Shown: positions 32,390 to 44,961, counted from the first letter of the stretch. The stretch: DNA of 64,000 bases from Sphaeroforma sirkka (GCA_001586965.3 LUCW03001737.1:15001-79000), one strand, 5' to 3'. Numbers and translations: made by a program. The notes: generated from the letters alone by a model not told the origin.

Positions 32390-35300
32390 GGCTGTGCTGG
32401 TATATTTTCACCCCCCTAAAAAAGCTAGGGTATCCGCTGGTATGTTTTCACCCCCCCCCCCCCATAAGCTAGGGTATCCGCTGGAGTTATACTCGCCTAT
32501 AAGCTCGAGTTGTGGAATCGTCGTTCGCCTCTACACCGTGGTGAAATCTCACAAGGAGAGACAAACTCCGATCCGGAAGTAGATGATAGACATCTAGTAT
32601 TCAACGTAACGTTGGAATTATTGTTGTTGTGCCGCTTTCTTCTTCTGTCGAGTTTGCTCGGCTTTGTGGTATGCAGCGATATCATTCGGATAGTCAAAAG
32701 CTTCGGCTGACTCCCAAGTTGGATCACCTTCCCGCCAGCGAACCAAGTATTCTGTATTTCCTGTGGAATTATTCTGTCTATGGCGAATGATGTAACGGAA
32801 CGAGGAACTGTCCTGTCACATATGATCTTCTAAAGGTTTTTCGGTGGCTCTATGGACTAATCGCAAAAGTTCCAATCTAACTGGTTTACCTTTGTGAGTA
32901 TCTGGAAGTGAACCATCCTTGTGTGTCAGTTCATATCTTTGTCCCTGTCTGGCTTTGACAAAGTATGGTCCAAACATTGGTCGCATTGCTTTGGATGTGC
33001 GACCTTTGAACCGTACCATTACCACATCCCCTGGTTGAAAGGCGATAAAATCGTAGGCATGGAGGCGGTCAAACTGCCTGGATAGTGTGTCTGCGTATTT
33101 CTGCGTGACCTTGTAAAGCGTCGGCAAGATAGTGTCGTGCAAACGATCTAGCCGGTGTGCCCAAGCCTCATTGGTGACCGGCTGATTCCCCGGAAGGTCA
33201 TCCGTGAAGTCAGCAAACGGAACATGACGGCGACCGAAGTAAGCACTGAATGGTGCTGTCTTGTGTCGCCGAGATATTCGGAGGTTCTGGCACAGCATAA
33301 TAGGTGGTAGTCGGACATCCCATGCCGTAGGCAAAGATTCACATAGCTTGCGAACTCCTTCGTGTATGTCTCTGTGTCTTCTATCCGCTGCTCCCAGAAC
33401 CTGAGGACGATATGGTGGCGACTTCGCATGCATCACTCCAACTTCTTGAGTTATTAATTTAACAATCTTGTTCGAAAACTCGCCTCCCTCGTCTGATCGA
33501 ATTTTCCTGGGAAAACCATGGTCCCCAAACACCTCCATAAGTTTCGATGTCACCACTTCTGCTGACTTTGTGACCGTTGCTCTTAATATCGAGTACCCCG
33601 TTGCTATATCCAAGACGTGCAATATATATCGATTTCCTGCTGCTGAAACTAGTGGTATTGGAATCATGTCGACTTGAATATGATCCCACGGATACTTTGC
33701 CGTTATATTAATCATCGGGTGAAATCCCTTTCGTAACACCCTCTGTCCTAAACATGTGCGACAGTTTCTCCTAACTGTTTGTGCAAGTTCCAGAGCGTTA
33801 GGCCACAATTGTCCGTTCTGCTGTAGTTGAGCAACTGTATCCTCTGCTCTATGATGCCCAATCTCATGCTGACATAAGGTGAGCTGTGTGCGACGGCTTA
33901 TCTCTTCCTCATCTGGAGAATCCGTCATGGCTACTTCCGAGGTAGCGATCGATATTAGCCGAGACGAATCTAATGGGGTGACTTTCGATACTGAGGACGG
34001 TTCGGCATATCCCAATCGTGCTGAAAACGTCGCTGGAGGCTGTAACCATTGCGTGGGCCTACTCTGGCAATGACTGTGTGACCCCATGGTGTCTTGCCAC
34101 TCGCATACTTTCCGTATTTGAGGAAGGAGTGGGCTGTCCTTGGAACTAATACTGGGTCTCATTGTAAAAGCGACTTGAATAACTGGAACCATGCCTCGTG
34201 GGGCGCCCACGGTAGACACACCGTAGCTGTGGCCCTCTCTGATCGTATCTTGCGCAATATTCTATGGATTAATCTCCATGGTGGGTTCATCCATCCATCT
34301 ATATCTTTCCAACAATGTGCAAACGCTCCACCCCTGTCATCGTCGGTGTAGTAGCGTGGCGAATGGAGATCCTGTTGCGAAGCAAAGACATCGACATTAT
34401 TCTCACCCATAATCCGTTGCGCTTGCTCAAAGTAATCTGGAGTTGCCAACATTCTGCATATAGTACCTCCGGGTCCTCAGTCTCAACAGTTCCCTCATGA
34501 AGCCTAGACCACGCGTCTGGTAGTACGTTCTTTATATCCGGGATGTGCGAGATAGTGAAATTGAAAGGCGCTATGATGTGATGCCATCGTTGTAGCATCG
34601 GATTCAGCTTTAGCTGTACACTGAAAAGCGTTGACCTTCGAGATGATCCCGAAAGTGTGTGAGACCATATACCAAGGCCAATAATTCCTTCATGGGTATT
34701 GCGTAATTGCGCTGTGCTGCGTTGAGGGTCTTGCTGAAGAAGATTAGGTATTGCTTCTTCCCTTCTTTGGTCTGGAACAATGCACCTCCAATACCGTAGT
34801 CGCTTGCATCCGTTTTCGAGTTGTAAAGGTACTTCGTCGACGGGAAATTTCAACACTACTGCCTCAACTATGGCTTGCTTCATGGCATCCCAAGCTTGCT
34901 GGTGTCTCTGTTCCCACCTGTCTCCAATGATTTCCTTATGCCTCAGTCTTACGAATTCCCGGAGTGGAGCAACTACCTCTGCAAAGTTTGGTAGGTGCTC
35001 GTGAAGAAAGTTGGCTAATCCCAAGGCCGATACAATGTCTTTGTACTTCTTCGGGGTTGGCCAGTCAATGAGCTTGGCCTGCTTTTCATGGCAAATATCA
35101 ATTCCAGCCTTCGATACTCGCTTCCCTAGGATCACGACTTCTTTGACTGCAAAATAACATTTTGAAGGGTTTAGACTGTGACACGTCAGCCGCCGAATGA
35201 CCTCTTTCACTACTCGTACGTGTTCCTCGTAGTCATCTGTTGCTATTACGATGTCGTCCAGGTAGTGGTATGCCGGAAGTCCTTACAATATCACACTCAG

Positions 35301-38300
35301 TGTACGCTGAAATTGCTGCGTCAGTGTGTGTAGTCCAAATGGCGCTGATGTAAAAGAATACTGACTCTTGCCATGTGTGAAACTGAATAGATACTGAGAA
35401 TCAGGGTGAATTGTGAGTCGATGGTACGCTGCGGTTAAATCCAATATCGTGTAATATCTCTTCCCTTTGATGTTACCAATGATGTCATTGGTACGGGGAA
35501 TAATGAACTGATCCGCCGGTATTAATGTATTCACCGCTCTGAGGTCCAAACACACTCGCACTTTCTTTTGTTCTCCAGATTGAGTATACTCTGGCACGGT
35601 GAGCAAGGGTAAGTTGACGGAAGTGGCTGTATCCCTTTGAACTATGACCAAATTTTGAATCCACTTCTGCACCTGTCTATCTACCCATGGTATCCATTTG
35701 TCTGCTACAAAGTTCATTACTGCCTTCCGTATCCTTGCAGCTTGATCTGGTGTCACTGGCAATTTAACTTCGTCTCCTTCCAGTCTGCACCTGTCCTTTT
35801 CTCGAATACCGTCTTTGTCCCTCAGTTCCTTGTCTAGTTCCAGGCAAACACCGGTTTCCTCGGTCAAATCTGGTGGTCGTCTCAACGGTATTGGTTCCAA
35901 TAGTTTGTCTAGATTCGTTGGATCTATGGGTGAGAATGGCGATTGAAGGCCTCCCACGTATAGCCCTAAGCCAGGTATAAGATCCTGGCCTACGATCGCG
36001 TAGATAGCCGGTGGTAGATTCATTAGTTTAAAAGACTGTTCTGTGAGCTCTAGACCATAGCGTACTGGAGTTTGTACGGTTGAGCCTATTCGCCGTGTAC
36101 GAAGGCTATGATCAGCTAGGTATATATAGGATCCCTCCGGAGCCGACTTAATTTGTAATCCCCAATCGTGTGCGGATGTCGAATCAATGCAACTTCTGTT
36201 TGCCCCAGAATCCACTAACGCCCTGTATGTCTTATCGTTAATCAGGATGGATATGAATACTCGATTGTCCATTGAAAGTAATGGATCTTTAATCGATAGT
36301 ATCACAGGTGTGCTAGACGGGAAAACTAAAGTTGCATCTACATCCGACACCCTTACGTCCTATTCCTGATCGCTGCCTATGGTTTCCCACGTTGCATCCT
36401 CTTCCAACTCACCCTGTTCGATTTCGTCTGGGTGTGCCAGTATGGAAGCAATGTGTGTGTCTGTAGGCGTGGTCTCCTCATGCTCCGTTTGCTGGTCGTC
36501 CGAGTCTATCAGAGCCGTAATGGTGTTGACCGCGGGCAAACTCTTATTGAAGGATACGCCTTGCTTGAATCCTCGGCCCGAGTTGGATGTGAATCCAACC
36601 CGTTTGTTCGACTGGTAGTGCTTGCAGGAAGATATATGCCTGAAACTGGATGGGGCACCCGCTCTGCACGCGTAACACGTGGTGGTCGTAGACGTGCTTG
36701 TGCGTTGTGTGCTGCCTCCTCCTGTATTCGTATTCAAAATACGATCTCGTTGTTGGGCTGGAAGCTGTATACGCCGATCCTCCACATTCATCTGTGTCCG
36801 TACCCGTTGTCTAAGGATGGCATCGGTTTCTTGTATGTCTAGATTTAAAATGCGGAGAAGGTCTTCAGTCTCCAGCTGGTCCCAACCTATGTGGTGTTGT
36901 AGCGTGCGTTCATATGTCATATTACCTGTCAGGTCATGAGGCAGTGATTAAGCAACCGCTTAGGAAAGTCCTTGCCCTTATCTACTTGCTCCCAGGCTCT
37001 CTTGTGAACTTCCGCAATCTTGTTCAAATGTTCCCTGGCTTACTCTACACCCTTGGTGCGGGGATTACCCCTTCGCCAACTTCTTAAAGGTAGGATCTAC
37101 GGTGGCCTTGCTCTCATGTTCACAGATTTGGTCTATGACCTGTTCCGCCGGATATACCCTCAGCTGATTATGGTTGTCACGGAGATAGTCAATTGTGGCC
37201 TTTACTGCCTTAAAATGTATGAGTACCTTATAGAACCAACGTACCATCCACGACTCATCTAGTCCTGAGACATGGGCGTTCTTCAGTGCCTCTTCTAGCG
37301 CCCCTCGTGTGTCTCTATCGGCTGTGTTGCTTAATTGATAACGGTCTAAAGGCCAATCGGGCCATGTCCGTGGCTCCGGAGCTCTGTTCTTCCTAATAGC
37401 TTCTAATTGAGTATTCAACGCTCCTTTCAGTGTATCGATCGTGGACGTTAGTAATGTACATCTTGGGACATCGTAGTTTCCCTGTGCTCGACAAAGTTCA
37501 TCCACAAAGAAAGATATCTTTTCTTCGAGGCGTTGACACATGGCTCGGCGATGCTCGTTCCACTGCGCATGTGTCATGATCGGCTCTCTCGCCTGTTCGT
37601 CTTTGTGTGGTCGTTTTCTGCTGCCATGAATATTACCGTCGTCTACGTCACTAGACTTGCGCTTACCGTCGTCGACGTAACTAGCCTTGCGCATATCCTG
37701 CATCGATCGCGCGAAGTCTCGGTGCTGTCCGCTGAGTTCCCATCATCTACGTAGTTGTTCTCGTTCGGCTTCCCTACGATAGTCCCCATGTGGGTCGCTC
37801 AAATATTGCTCTAGCTGTTGGCCCCTGATTTCGTCAGATTTTTGCTGACGAGTGCCCGTGGCCCACCCTGACATATTGCTATGCCGTTGGACTGGTCGCT
37901 CATCCCCGTTGCCTGCGATGTAATCCTGACTTGCACTGGTGAAACTCCCCGATCGAGTTTGCTTTCGAGTGAAATCTCGTTCAGGTGCTCGGTGAAAAGA
38001 CTGCCATGGATGCGGTCTATCACCCGCTGAATGAATGCCCGAGGTACCTTGGACGTTGGCTACCCTGTGTCGCTCAGCTGCTGGTTCAGCAGACTTTGAA
38101 CGATTAGTATGCCTAATCACAAATTGCACCTCACTGTCTTCTGGATCTGCTCTCCCTCTTGCCGTTAAGCGAGACCCGTGTCCCAACTGATGTTGCCTGC
38201 TTGCTGCCTGGCGCATGTCTTGGTCTGTCTGTTCATATCGCGGTCAAACCAACTTGAGTGTACTTGCACGATGCCTGACAAGTGCTGTCCACTCTTACAG

Positions 38301-38400
38301 GTACTATTACTTCTGTTCCTTGCAAGAGTCCGCTGCATCTTGACGATTCGCCTTATACTTCGGCGATAACGTTCTCGTTCTCCTTAGTTTCACCAACAAT
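32390..38400 (-). mobile_element. Element C: chromovirus (Ty3/gypsy with chromodomain), relatively complete fossil
   Basis: Minus-strand element with gag about 36.4-38.2 kb, retropepsin about 36.0-36.3 (ALVDSGANRSCID), reverse transcriptase about 35.0-35.8, RNase H about 34.5-34.9, a Dam-methylase-like segment about 34.2-34.45 (GWMNPPWRLI), integrase zinc-binding part about 33.7-33.9 (HEIGHH) and DDE core about 33.2-33.7 (SPPYRPQVLGA), integrase tail to 32.8, and a chromodomain about 32.65-32.8 (EYLVRWREGDPTWESAEAF). A G-run at about 32,447 looks like a polypurine tract. No matching LTR pair was found. It is broken by several interruptions but still has long open stretches, so it is probably the youngest of the group. 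Confidence 0.88.
32396..32485. repeat. Short tandem repeat with C-runs at the edge of element C
   Basis: GCTGGTATRTTTTCACCCCCC followed by AAGCTAGGGTATCC occurs about twice with a third partial copy. The C-run (14 C) is the complement of a probable polypurine tract of element C. No gene is present. Confidence 0.6.
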
Positions 38401-39230
38401 CATTCAACCGTACCATGCTACTTGCTGGTCCCACGGCTAATTCACTTACGTTGACTTCTTCTAAAATAAAAATATTAGTATGTATATATATTTATATATG
38501 AAAACATAATCTAGCTTTTAACATCGGTTAATATGTCTGCTAGTTGTGTTGGTAGTGAGTTCAATAACTCTCCGTGGTAGAAAGAGAAATGCTTTTTCTC
38601 TCTCTATACTTTCGTGACCATCGAAGCTCGCGCATGCAACGATGGCCAAACATTCGACTCGGAGATATTTTCGAAAAATCGATCTTCTAACCATGCCAGT
38701 CTTTTCGTCTAGCCAATTGATTACCAAAACTTGCTCCAGTAGTTGATATTTGCTGAAAATACGAGTTTTTCCCAAACTGTGCCTAGCTCCTCTTCTGCAT
38801 TGCTACCTGTCTCACGCGCGCTTAATTCACTCGTTTCCATTCTACGTCGCCTGACACTGTCGATTCTACATTGCTACCTGCTTTTCTTGATCACCTCTAT
38901 CTACCCATTGTCGTCGCTGTACTCGCCCACACCTGTGAAATTCTGCCATATCGACCTTCTCTACGCCAAATTACGTTCTTCTATAGCCCTAACTGCGATA
39001 CTGCATCATGTTCGTGTTGTGCGGACTGACTAGGCCAGTCAAAACATTGTTCAAACGTCCTATGGGCTGCTATTTAGTCAGAGGGAGGCCTTGATTGCCA
39101 ACGACGGCTTGAAAAATCGCATTGGAATTGAAGTATCTGGATTTTCGGACCGAAGATGGATTAAAAAATCAAAAGAAGAATGAATGGTTGTTGGGAAATG
39201 GTCGGATGACTAATTGTTCTATAAAAATAT
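38401..39230. other. Spacer between elements C and the 39-kb repeats
   Basis: About 800 bp without a recognisable gene. A minus-strand frame near 38,518-38,800 (containing ECLAIVACASFDGHESIE) has no known domain and lacks a clear ATG at its upstream end. It could be an unassigned part of a mobile element. Confidence 0.3.
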
Positions 39231-39565
39231 AAAAATAAAAATGCTCAGCAGATAAATATAATGGGCACCTGTTAATTTCTGCATATATTACTAATCCTTC
39301 CAATTTGCTCTAGATTTGAAACAATTTCTAAAAATCTGGATAATTAATATATATATGTAAATCACGCAAGCGTATCAAACCGAGCAAAACGGATGTATAT
39401 ATATATATATATATTAAATAGTAGTAGTAGTATTCGAATCGGTTCTAGAAAAAGAAGAAGAAGAAAATGCTCATCAGCTAAATAAACTGGGCACCTGTTA
39501 ATTTCTGCATATATTACTAATCACTCCAATTTGCTCTAGATTTATAATAATAAAAATCTGCATAA

Positions 39566-39658
<93 letters not shown>

Positions 39659-39700
39659 ATCACGCAAACGTATCAAACCGAGCAAAACGGAAGGTGTGGG
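39231..39700. repeat. Direct repeat of about 160 bp with an expanded AT tract
   Basis: The block ATGCTCAGCAGATAAATA.. to ATCAAACCGAGCAAAACGG (about 39,241-39,393) is repeated at about 39,468-39,690. The second copy differs mainly by an expanded (AT)n run of about 80 bp at 39,572-39,654. Confidence 0.85.
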
Positions 39701-40084
39701 TTTCTTTTCACTTATCTGTGCTCGGAAGACTTTGCTCCTGTCGAGATTTGCAAGCTCCTTTCAGCTATCCGGTTCTGAGGGAGATCAACTCCTGTAATTT
39801 GTCAATATAACGAATTTCTCCGTCCACTATTATCCTCGAGATAAAATCGAATAATACACCTAAAGCAACTAGTCGTAAAAATGTAGTAAACACATCAAAA
39901 TACGATACTAAAGCCTACTGAGTCTCCCTGAGGCTCAGTGCGGTGTATTTATTCTTATATTTGATTGTCTACGTGGTCTACAAATAATACACCTCGTGTG
40001 AATTAAATGTAAACTAATTCTAACTCCACATTGATAGTGGTTTAAGGTCTACATGAAACAACGGCATAGACCCTACTAGATTTT

Positions 40085-41215
40085 TTGGCGAGCATGGTTT
40101 CCCACGCACGATACAAAGAAGTGGGTATGTTTCACAAGGTATCACCACCATATCGACCCCAGGTACTGGGTGCTTCGGAACGCCGTCATAAGGAGATTAC
40201 CCGTTCCATTCGACAATGCTTTGAGGCAGTTCCTCTACGATGGGACAAACGCTTTCCATTCACGATACTTTACCAAAACCTTCGGATATCCCGCCGTCAT
40301 AAGAGTGCACCGTTTAGCGTATATTTTGGCCGCCGTCACGTCCCACTTGCCGACTTTACGGACGAGATTCCGGATTCTCAGCCGATGACGAATGATACCT
40401 GGGCACAACGGTTAGACCAGTTGCAGAATACTATCCTGCCGACTCTCCACCATATTACCAAGAAGCATACAGGCAAACTTACGAAGACATTTGACCGCCT
40501 ACATGCTCACAACTTGGTACACTTCGACGACGGGGATATGGTTATGGTACGATCAGAAGGCAGAACGACTAAGGCAATGCGGCCATTGTTCAGGCCGTAC
40601 GTGGTGAAGGCCAGGATCGGACAACGCCATGAGTTAGCGAATAAAGACGGTTCCGCTCTGCCAGAATTCAAGGACAAACCAGTACGGATGGAACTCCTCC
40701 GGTTAATGCATAGGCGCACAGACCCACCTCTTAACGATGAATTGTGGACTGAAAGAGGTGTGGAGTTACACCACATTATTACACACCGTACTAATGATGA
40801 GACAAGAAAATTAGAATACCTGGTGAGATGGCGGGAAGGTGAACCTTTGTGAGAAACAGCGGAAGCGTTTGATGGTGCCAACGATATCGCGGCATACCAC
40901 AAAGCTTCGCAGACACGGTCACGTAAACGTCAACACGTCCAAATTTAATATTTTATTCACAGAATGACCATTTGGTCGAACGGTACGCTCGAACCGTGAT
41001 CTTCGAGCCCTCTAGCTCTCAGAGGTTAAATGCCAGTACACTGCTCTAGCTCTCAGAGGATAACTGCCAGCACACTGCTCTAGCTCTCGAAGGATAAATG
41101 CCAGCAAATAAAGAACTTAAGTATTCCTTATCATCTCTAAAACTGGCACACGCTTTCGGTCAGTGCTTCAGTTTGGGGGGGTTGTGGTCAGAATACAGGT
41201 ACCGTATTACAGTTT
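40085..41215 (+). mobile_element. Element D: chromovirus 3' fragment of the same family as C
   Basis: A plus-strand fragment with the end of the integrase core (SPPYRPQVLGASERRHK), the integrase tail (ILPTLHHITKKHTG) and the chromodomain (LEYLVRWREGEP), clearly related to element C. Downstream are a 34-bp triple repeat and a polypurine tract (GTTTGGGGGGG) followed by TTGTGGTCAGAATAC, which may be the start of a 3' LTR. The 5' two thirds are absent. It is a truncated, broken fossil with few interruptions in what remains. Confidence 0.8.
41010..41105 (+). repeat. 34-bp repeat, three copies, at the 3' side of element D
   Basis: CTCTAGCTCTCAGAGG starts at 41,010, 41,044 and 41,078 and each is followed by a variant of ATAAATGCCAGCACACTG. 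It lies between the chromodomain and the polypurine tract. Confidence 0.85.
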
Positions 41216-41218
41216 TTA

Positions 41219-41363
41219 CAGTTTATCAGAATAATCTGATAAACTGGGTTTTAGGGTTTTGCTGATTTTACAGCACATGACTGATGACTCATTTTTAGAG
41301 TCATTAAATTTATAATTACTAATAAATGAACAACGTCTCCCTCTTGAGAGAGGGAGAACGTTG
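41219..41363. repeat. Three hairpin-forming inverted repeats in a row
   Basis: 41,219-41,246 is a perfect 12-bp stem (CAGTTTATCAGA with its complement) around ATAA. 41,284-41,304 has a 7-bp stem (ATGACTC/GAGTCAT). 41,331-41,363 has a 14-bp stem with one bulge (CAACGT-CTCCCTCT). They follow the possible LTR start of element D and may belong to it. Confidence 0.75.
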
Positions 41364-42139
41364 AGATACAGTTATCCAGCGTTTACTTACTACAGCCATT
41401 TCATTCTCCTCACTACATGCGCTTTCGCTATCTAAATCTTCCTCCTCCGGTTGCGACCCCTCTTCCTCATTACCAGACTGTCTATCTGTATCACTGTCTG
41501 ACGAACCATTTTCCTCGTCATCACTATTCTCACCAATTCTATTTGGTAGAGCAGCGGCTTTTCTTCTCCTACATTTCGTAGATTTGTTCACGATGGGGTA
41601 GTGCAGCTGCCAACTTTCTCTTATTTGCTGTTCGTTGTGGCCTACTCAATTGCGAGAGCAGTGCGTACCTGACACGCTGACCTTCACGAGAAACATTTGT
41701 AAGTGATGTGTGTAACTCTGTTACCTTGTTTACATACTGTGAGCGTTTATTTCCAAAGGCCTCTGATAAGAAATGTGTATAGTCGTATGGAAGAAGATGC
41801 TGTGCAATCAAGACTGAACAGCGACGTAATATCTTGCAGTATCGCAACTGCTGGTCTGATGACAAGTTTTTACAGGTTTTTATTATTATTTTCACGGCTT
41901 GCTGCATCAACGCCAAACACAGCAGCAAAGTGTTTTCTCAAATCTGGCTCAACTGTTTCTTCAAGCTGATCTAGAAAATTGCTTTCGTTTAAGTCACCTC
42001 TAAATCTGGTGCTACGACTTGATACACGCGTATGGGGCTGATATACGTGTACGTCCTCACCGCGACAGCTTCGTTTGCAACATCTGCTGTTTGTGCATGT
42101 GCTTGGCGCACAACATTTTACACAATGGATTCTAGCCAC
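41319..42139 (-). CDS. Hypothetical cysteine-rich / acidic-tail protein, possibly spliced or decayed
   Basis: Three overlapping minus-strand frames may belong to one gene. The first (from ATG at 42,139) begins with a Cys-rich motif (HCVKCCAPSTCTNSRCCKRS) followed by an ordered part (LDQLEETVEPDLRKHFAAVF). The second (about 41,569-41,928) is open and helical (VTELHTSLTNVSREGQRVRY). The third (about 41,319-41,591) is strongly acidic (SDDEENGSSDSDTD). I do not recognise a family. The frames could be joined by small introns or separated by mutations; I cannot tell which. The Cys-rich start resembles DNA-binding ends of some transposon proteins, but that is weak. Confidence 0.4.
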
Positions 42140-42784
42140 GACAAGTGTGTTATCTTAATTACGCCACTGCTTGATCCTAGCTAAACAGTTATACTACTAC
42201 CACTAGATCACCAGTATAATACCACCAAACACACGACTTGATATATGTATTTGTGTGTGCAAATCACAAATTTATGTGTGTTCACATGCAACCCATCTGG
42301 GATCAGAAATCAAAATATTTGTTGTCGTCACTTTTCAAAACATTCAATCCACAAAAATATTTCTAATTGGACACTAGGTTGGTGATTGTTACCTGTCGAC
42401 CAATGATCCAGAATATCTACCTGAAGTAGTTAGTTTTATGTCCCAACGGACAACAGCGATTGCTATGTCATCGCGTATACTTGTGGACATATAGAATAGA
42501 TAGACCAATTTCTCTTTACTGTTAATGGATATGCAGCTTCTTCCCATGTCCGTACGCCGATATGCGCACATTCTACACGTTTACCATTTAGCCGGTAAAT
42601 GGCCCGCTATTTTCTAAACCCGGTGTTAAATAAAAAACTCTTTAGACCAAGCATGTCCCCATACAACAACTTGAAAAGCAACAAAAATCTTGAATATTTA
42701 TAACATCAAAACCATAGGGCATAGGTATAATATTATTTATTTCAAAAGAGATAAGCAACAATGTATAAATATTTGGTATGACTC
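42140..42784. other. Spacer without recognisable gene
   Basis: AT-rich DNA. Only short frames are present, none with a recognisable domain, and no RNA gene is evident. Confidence 0.4.
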
Positions 42785-43630
42785 TCATAGCCGTTGTAGT
42801 GGTTCGGGAAAGATTGATGAGAAGAAGTGGTCAGTAGATTCCCGTTTGAAGCTTGGGGCAAGTGAGTCGACGATGGAGGATATGCGCTGGGTCAATTCAG
42901 GCCGGTGCTGACAAAAAACTGACACCATCGAGTGTGCCATGTATTCACTTGCTGACTTACTAAGTAACGTACCCACCTCTGTGGTACGAATCGGTTCTGC
43001 ACCGTGTACTGCCGTGGAATGGGTTAGTGCAGAGTACGAAATACCAAGTACGACCAGGTTATCCGATATAATTCGGTCGTGGAGCGAGGTTGGAGTTGAG
43101 CCAATGCCGCACCAGACCACCGATACACTCGGTATGTGCTGGCTGGCCTGGGTTGGAAGTAGCATAGGCGGAACCAATAAGCGCGATGACATGGTTTGGA
43201 CCGAGATTTGGAAGGAGTACTTCAACAGTGTGATTATCCGGGTTATGGGGAACATCTGTTGATGTGTCAGAGACGGATGAGGGTACGGTGGTTGTTCTAC
43301 ATGCTGGAGAAAAAATCCAAGGTGTTCGTGGAGGGTCCAAATACCGTGGAAGTTGTAGCTCTCCTGTAATTGTTGGATGAGGTCATGGCCAATAAGACCA
43401 AGATGTGTCGGATCAATTGCTACTGGTAGTGAATTTACATGTGGCCACCGGGAGCAGAGACAGTCGTCGGTGCGGTAGTCGAGCAATGTGAACATGTACA
43501 TATTAGTTACAATCATAGCACGTACACACACCTTATTTCCAATTTTCACAAAGCTCAATCCAACGGATCGGATGTACGAAAGACGCTGGGATTTGGTGTA
43601 TGTACTGTCCCACACATGAAATAAAGACAT
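42785..43630 (-). CDS. Hypothetical protein, 281 codons
   Basis: An uninterrupted minus-strand frame from ATG at 43,630, starting MSLFHVWDSTYTKSQRLSYI. The length makes chance unlikely. I see no known domain or signal peptide; His, Ser and Pro are common and the middle has hydrophobic stretches. The first 35 codons and about 70 bp of upstream sequence exist again on the plus strand at about 44,770-44,960 and partly at 44,665-44,770, so the gene's 5' end has been duplicated in inverted orientation. Function unknown; it could also be part of an unclassified mobile element. Confidence 0.45.
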   Translation of the reverse strand: MSLFHVWDSTYTKSQRLSYIRSVGLSFVKIGNKVCVRAMIVTNMYMFTLLDYRTDDCLCSRWPHVNSLPVAIDPTHLGLIGHDLIQQLQESYNFHGIWTLHEHLGFFLQHVEQPPYPHPSLTHQQMFPITRIITLLKYSFQISVQTMSSRLLVPPMLLPTQASQHIPSVSVVWCGIGSTPTSLHDRIISDNLVVLGISYSALTHSTAVHGAEPIRTTEVGTLLSKSASEYMAHSMVSVFCQHRPELTQRISSIVDSLAPSFKRESTDHFFSSIFPEPLQRL

Positions 43631-44960
43631 CGGTTACTATTTGTATTTTGTTCGTCACCCTTTTATTAATTGTGAGGTTGAGTATTTCGAAAGTAAATAC
43701 TCTGTTAAAGTCGGTCTCCTCTAGGCTGACTAAACGATACCAAAACGTTTACGTCAATAGGAAAATACGTTAATACTTTGAAATGCAAAATGTTGAAATA
43801 GGTTTAGCTTCAGCCCTTGGCAGTGAGCTAAAAAATCAGGGAATTTTAGACTGAGACTGTTGTCTGTATACTGCGCTCTAATCACTCACTACTTCGGTCT
43901 AGATTTATTTATGTTTTAGTTGCTAAGACTAGATATCATTCCATTGAACGCATGATAATATATTTTTTGTCTTGAAACAATCTTTCAATCAAACTAACCA
44001 ATAAAATACCTCTTAAGTCTAACTTAAGAAAATAGGAATAAAATCAAAACACCAAGCTGGTGCAGTATACATCGGCACCTAGATCCCATCACTTGGTACC
44101 AAGCTCTCCACCCCATTTAAGGCATAGACGGGCACATCTAGTTGACTGGCTAAGTGGAATCAAAACTATCTTGTCCTAAATTATAACAACTCTGATCCTG
44201 TCCTATTCTCAGTTGATTATCTTGCTAAGTGATCATTTTAGAATTACACCGTAGGTTTGTACCAACAATCATTTCATGCCTGAGACCCACTGTTATGGTA
44301 CTCCCAATATTTAGAGATTCCCAAAGTGTCATTTTCATGTGTCAGATTTGTATCATTTCTATATTTTGTACAATTCTAATTTTAGTTCTTCAACACAATG
44401 GTTGGTTCCCGCGCAAATTCCCAAAAACTGAAACCGGCTCGTGTGCCCATCATACCACACCTCAGTCCCGTGGCCAGCTCCCACTATTCCTATTACCACC
44501 ATGGTGGTCTGTCCGTTACCAGAGTCTCTGTGTGCTCGGAAAAAGATCCAAGCGGTCAAACGATGTGACGACCGAGCACGGCAAATGCTACATTTTTCGC
44601 AATGTTATACAATGATCGATGTGACCTTTGATAGTCGTACCCAATCACGTCTGCAAATGGCAACGGATTTGGACAATTCATGTGTGGGACAGTACATACA
44701 CCAAATCCTAGCGTCTTTCGTAAATCCGATCCGTCGGATTGAGCTTAGTGGAAACTGGAAATAAATTGTGTGTACGTGTTAGTATTTACTTTCGAAATAC
44801 TCAACCTCACAATCAATAAACGGATGACAAACAATTTGCAAATGGTAGCGGATGTCTTTATTTATCTGTGGGACAGTACATACACCAATTCCCAGCGTCT
44901 TTCGTACACCCGATCCGTTGGATTGAGCTTAGTAGAAATTGGAAATAAGAAAGGTATCGG
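43535..44960. repeat. Inverted duplication of an ORF start (three copies)
   Basis: 43,535-43,705 is the reverse complement of about 44,785-44,960 (shared phrases ACTTTCGAAATACTCAACCT and GTGGGACAGTACATACACC, and GTCTTTCGTA). A third, shorter plus-strand copy lies at about 44,665-44,765. The copies flank about 950 bp of unassigned DNA, so the structure is head-to-head. Confidence 0.8.
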
Positions 44961-44961
44961 G

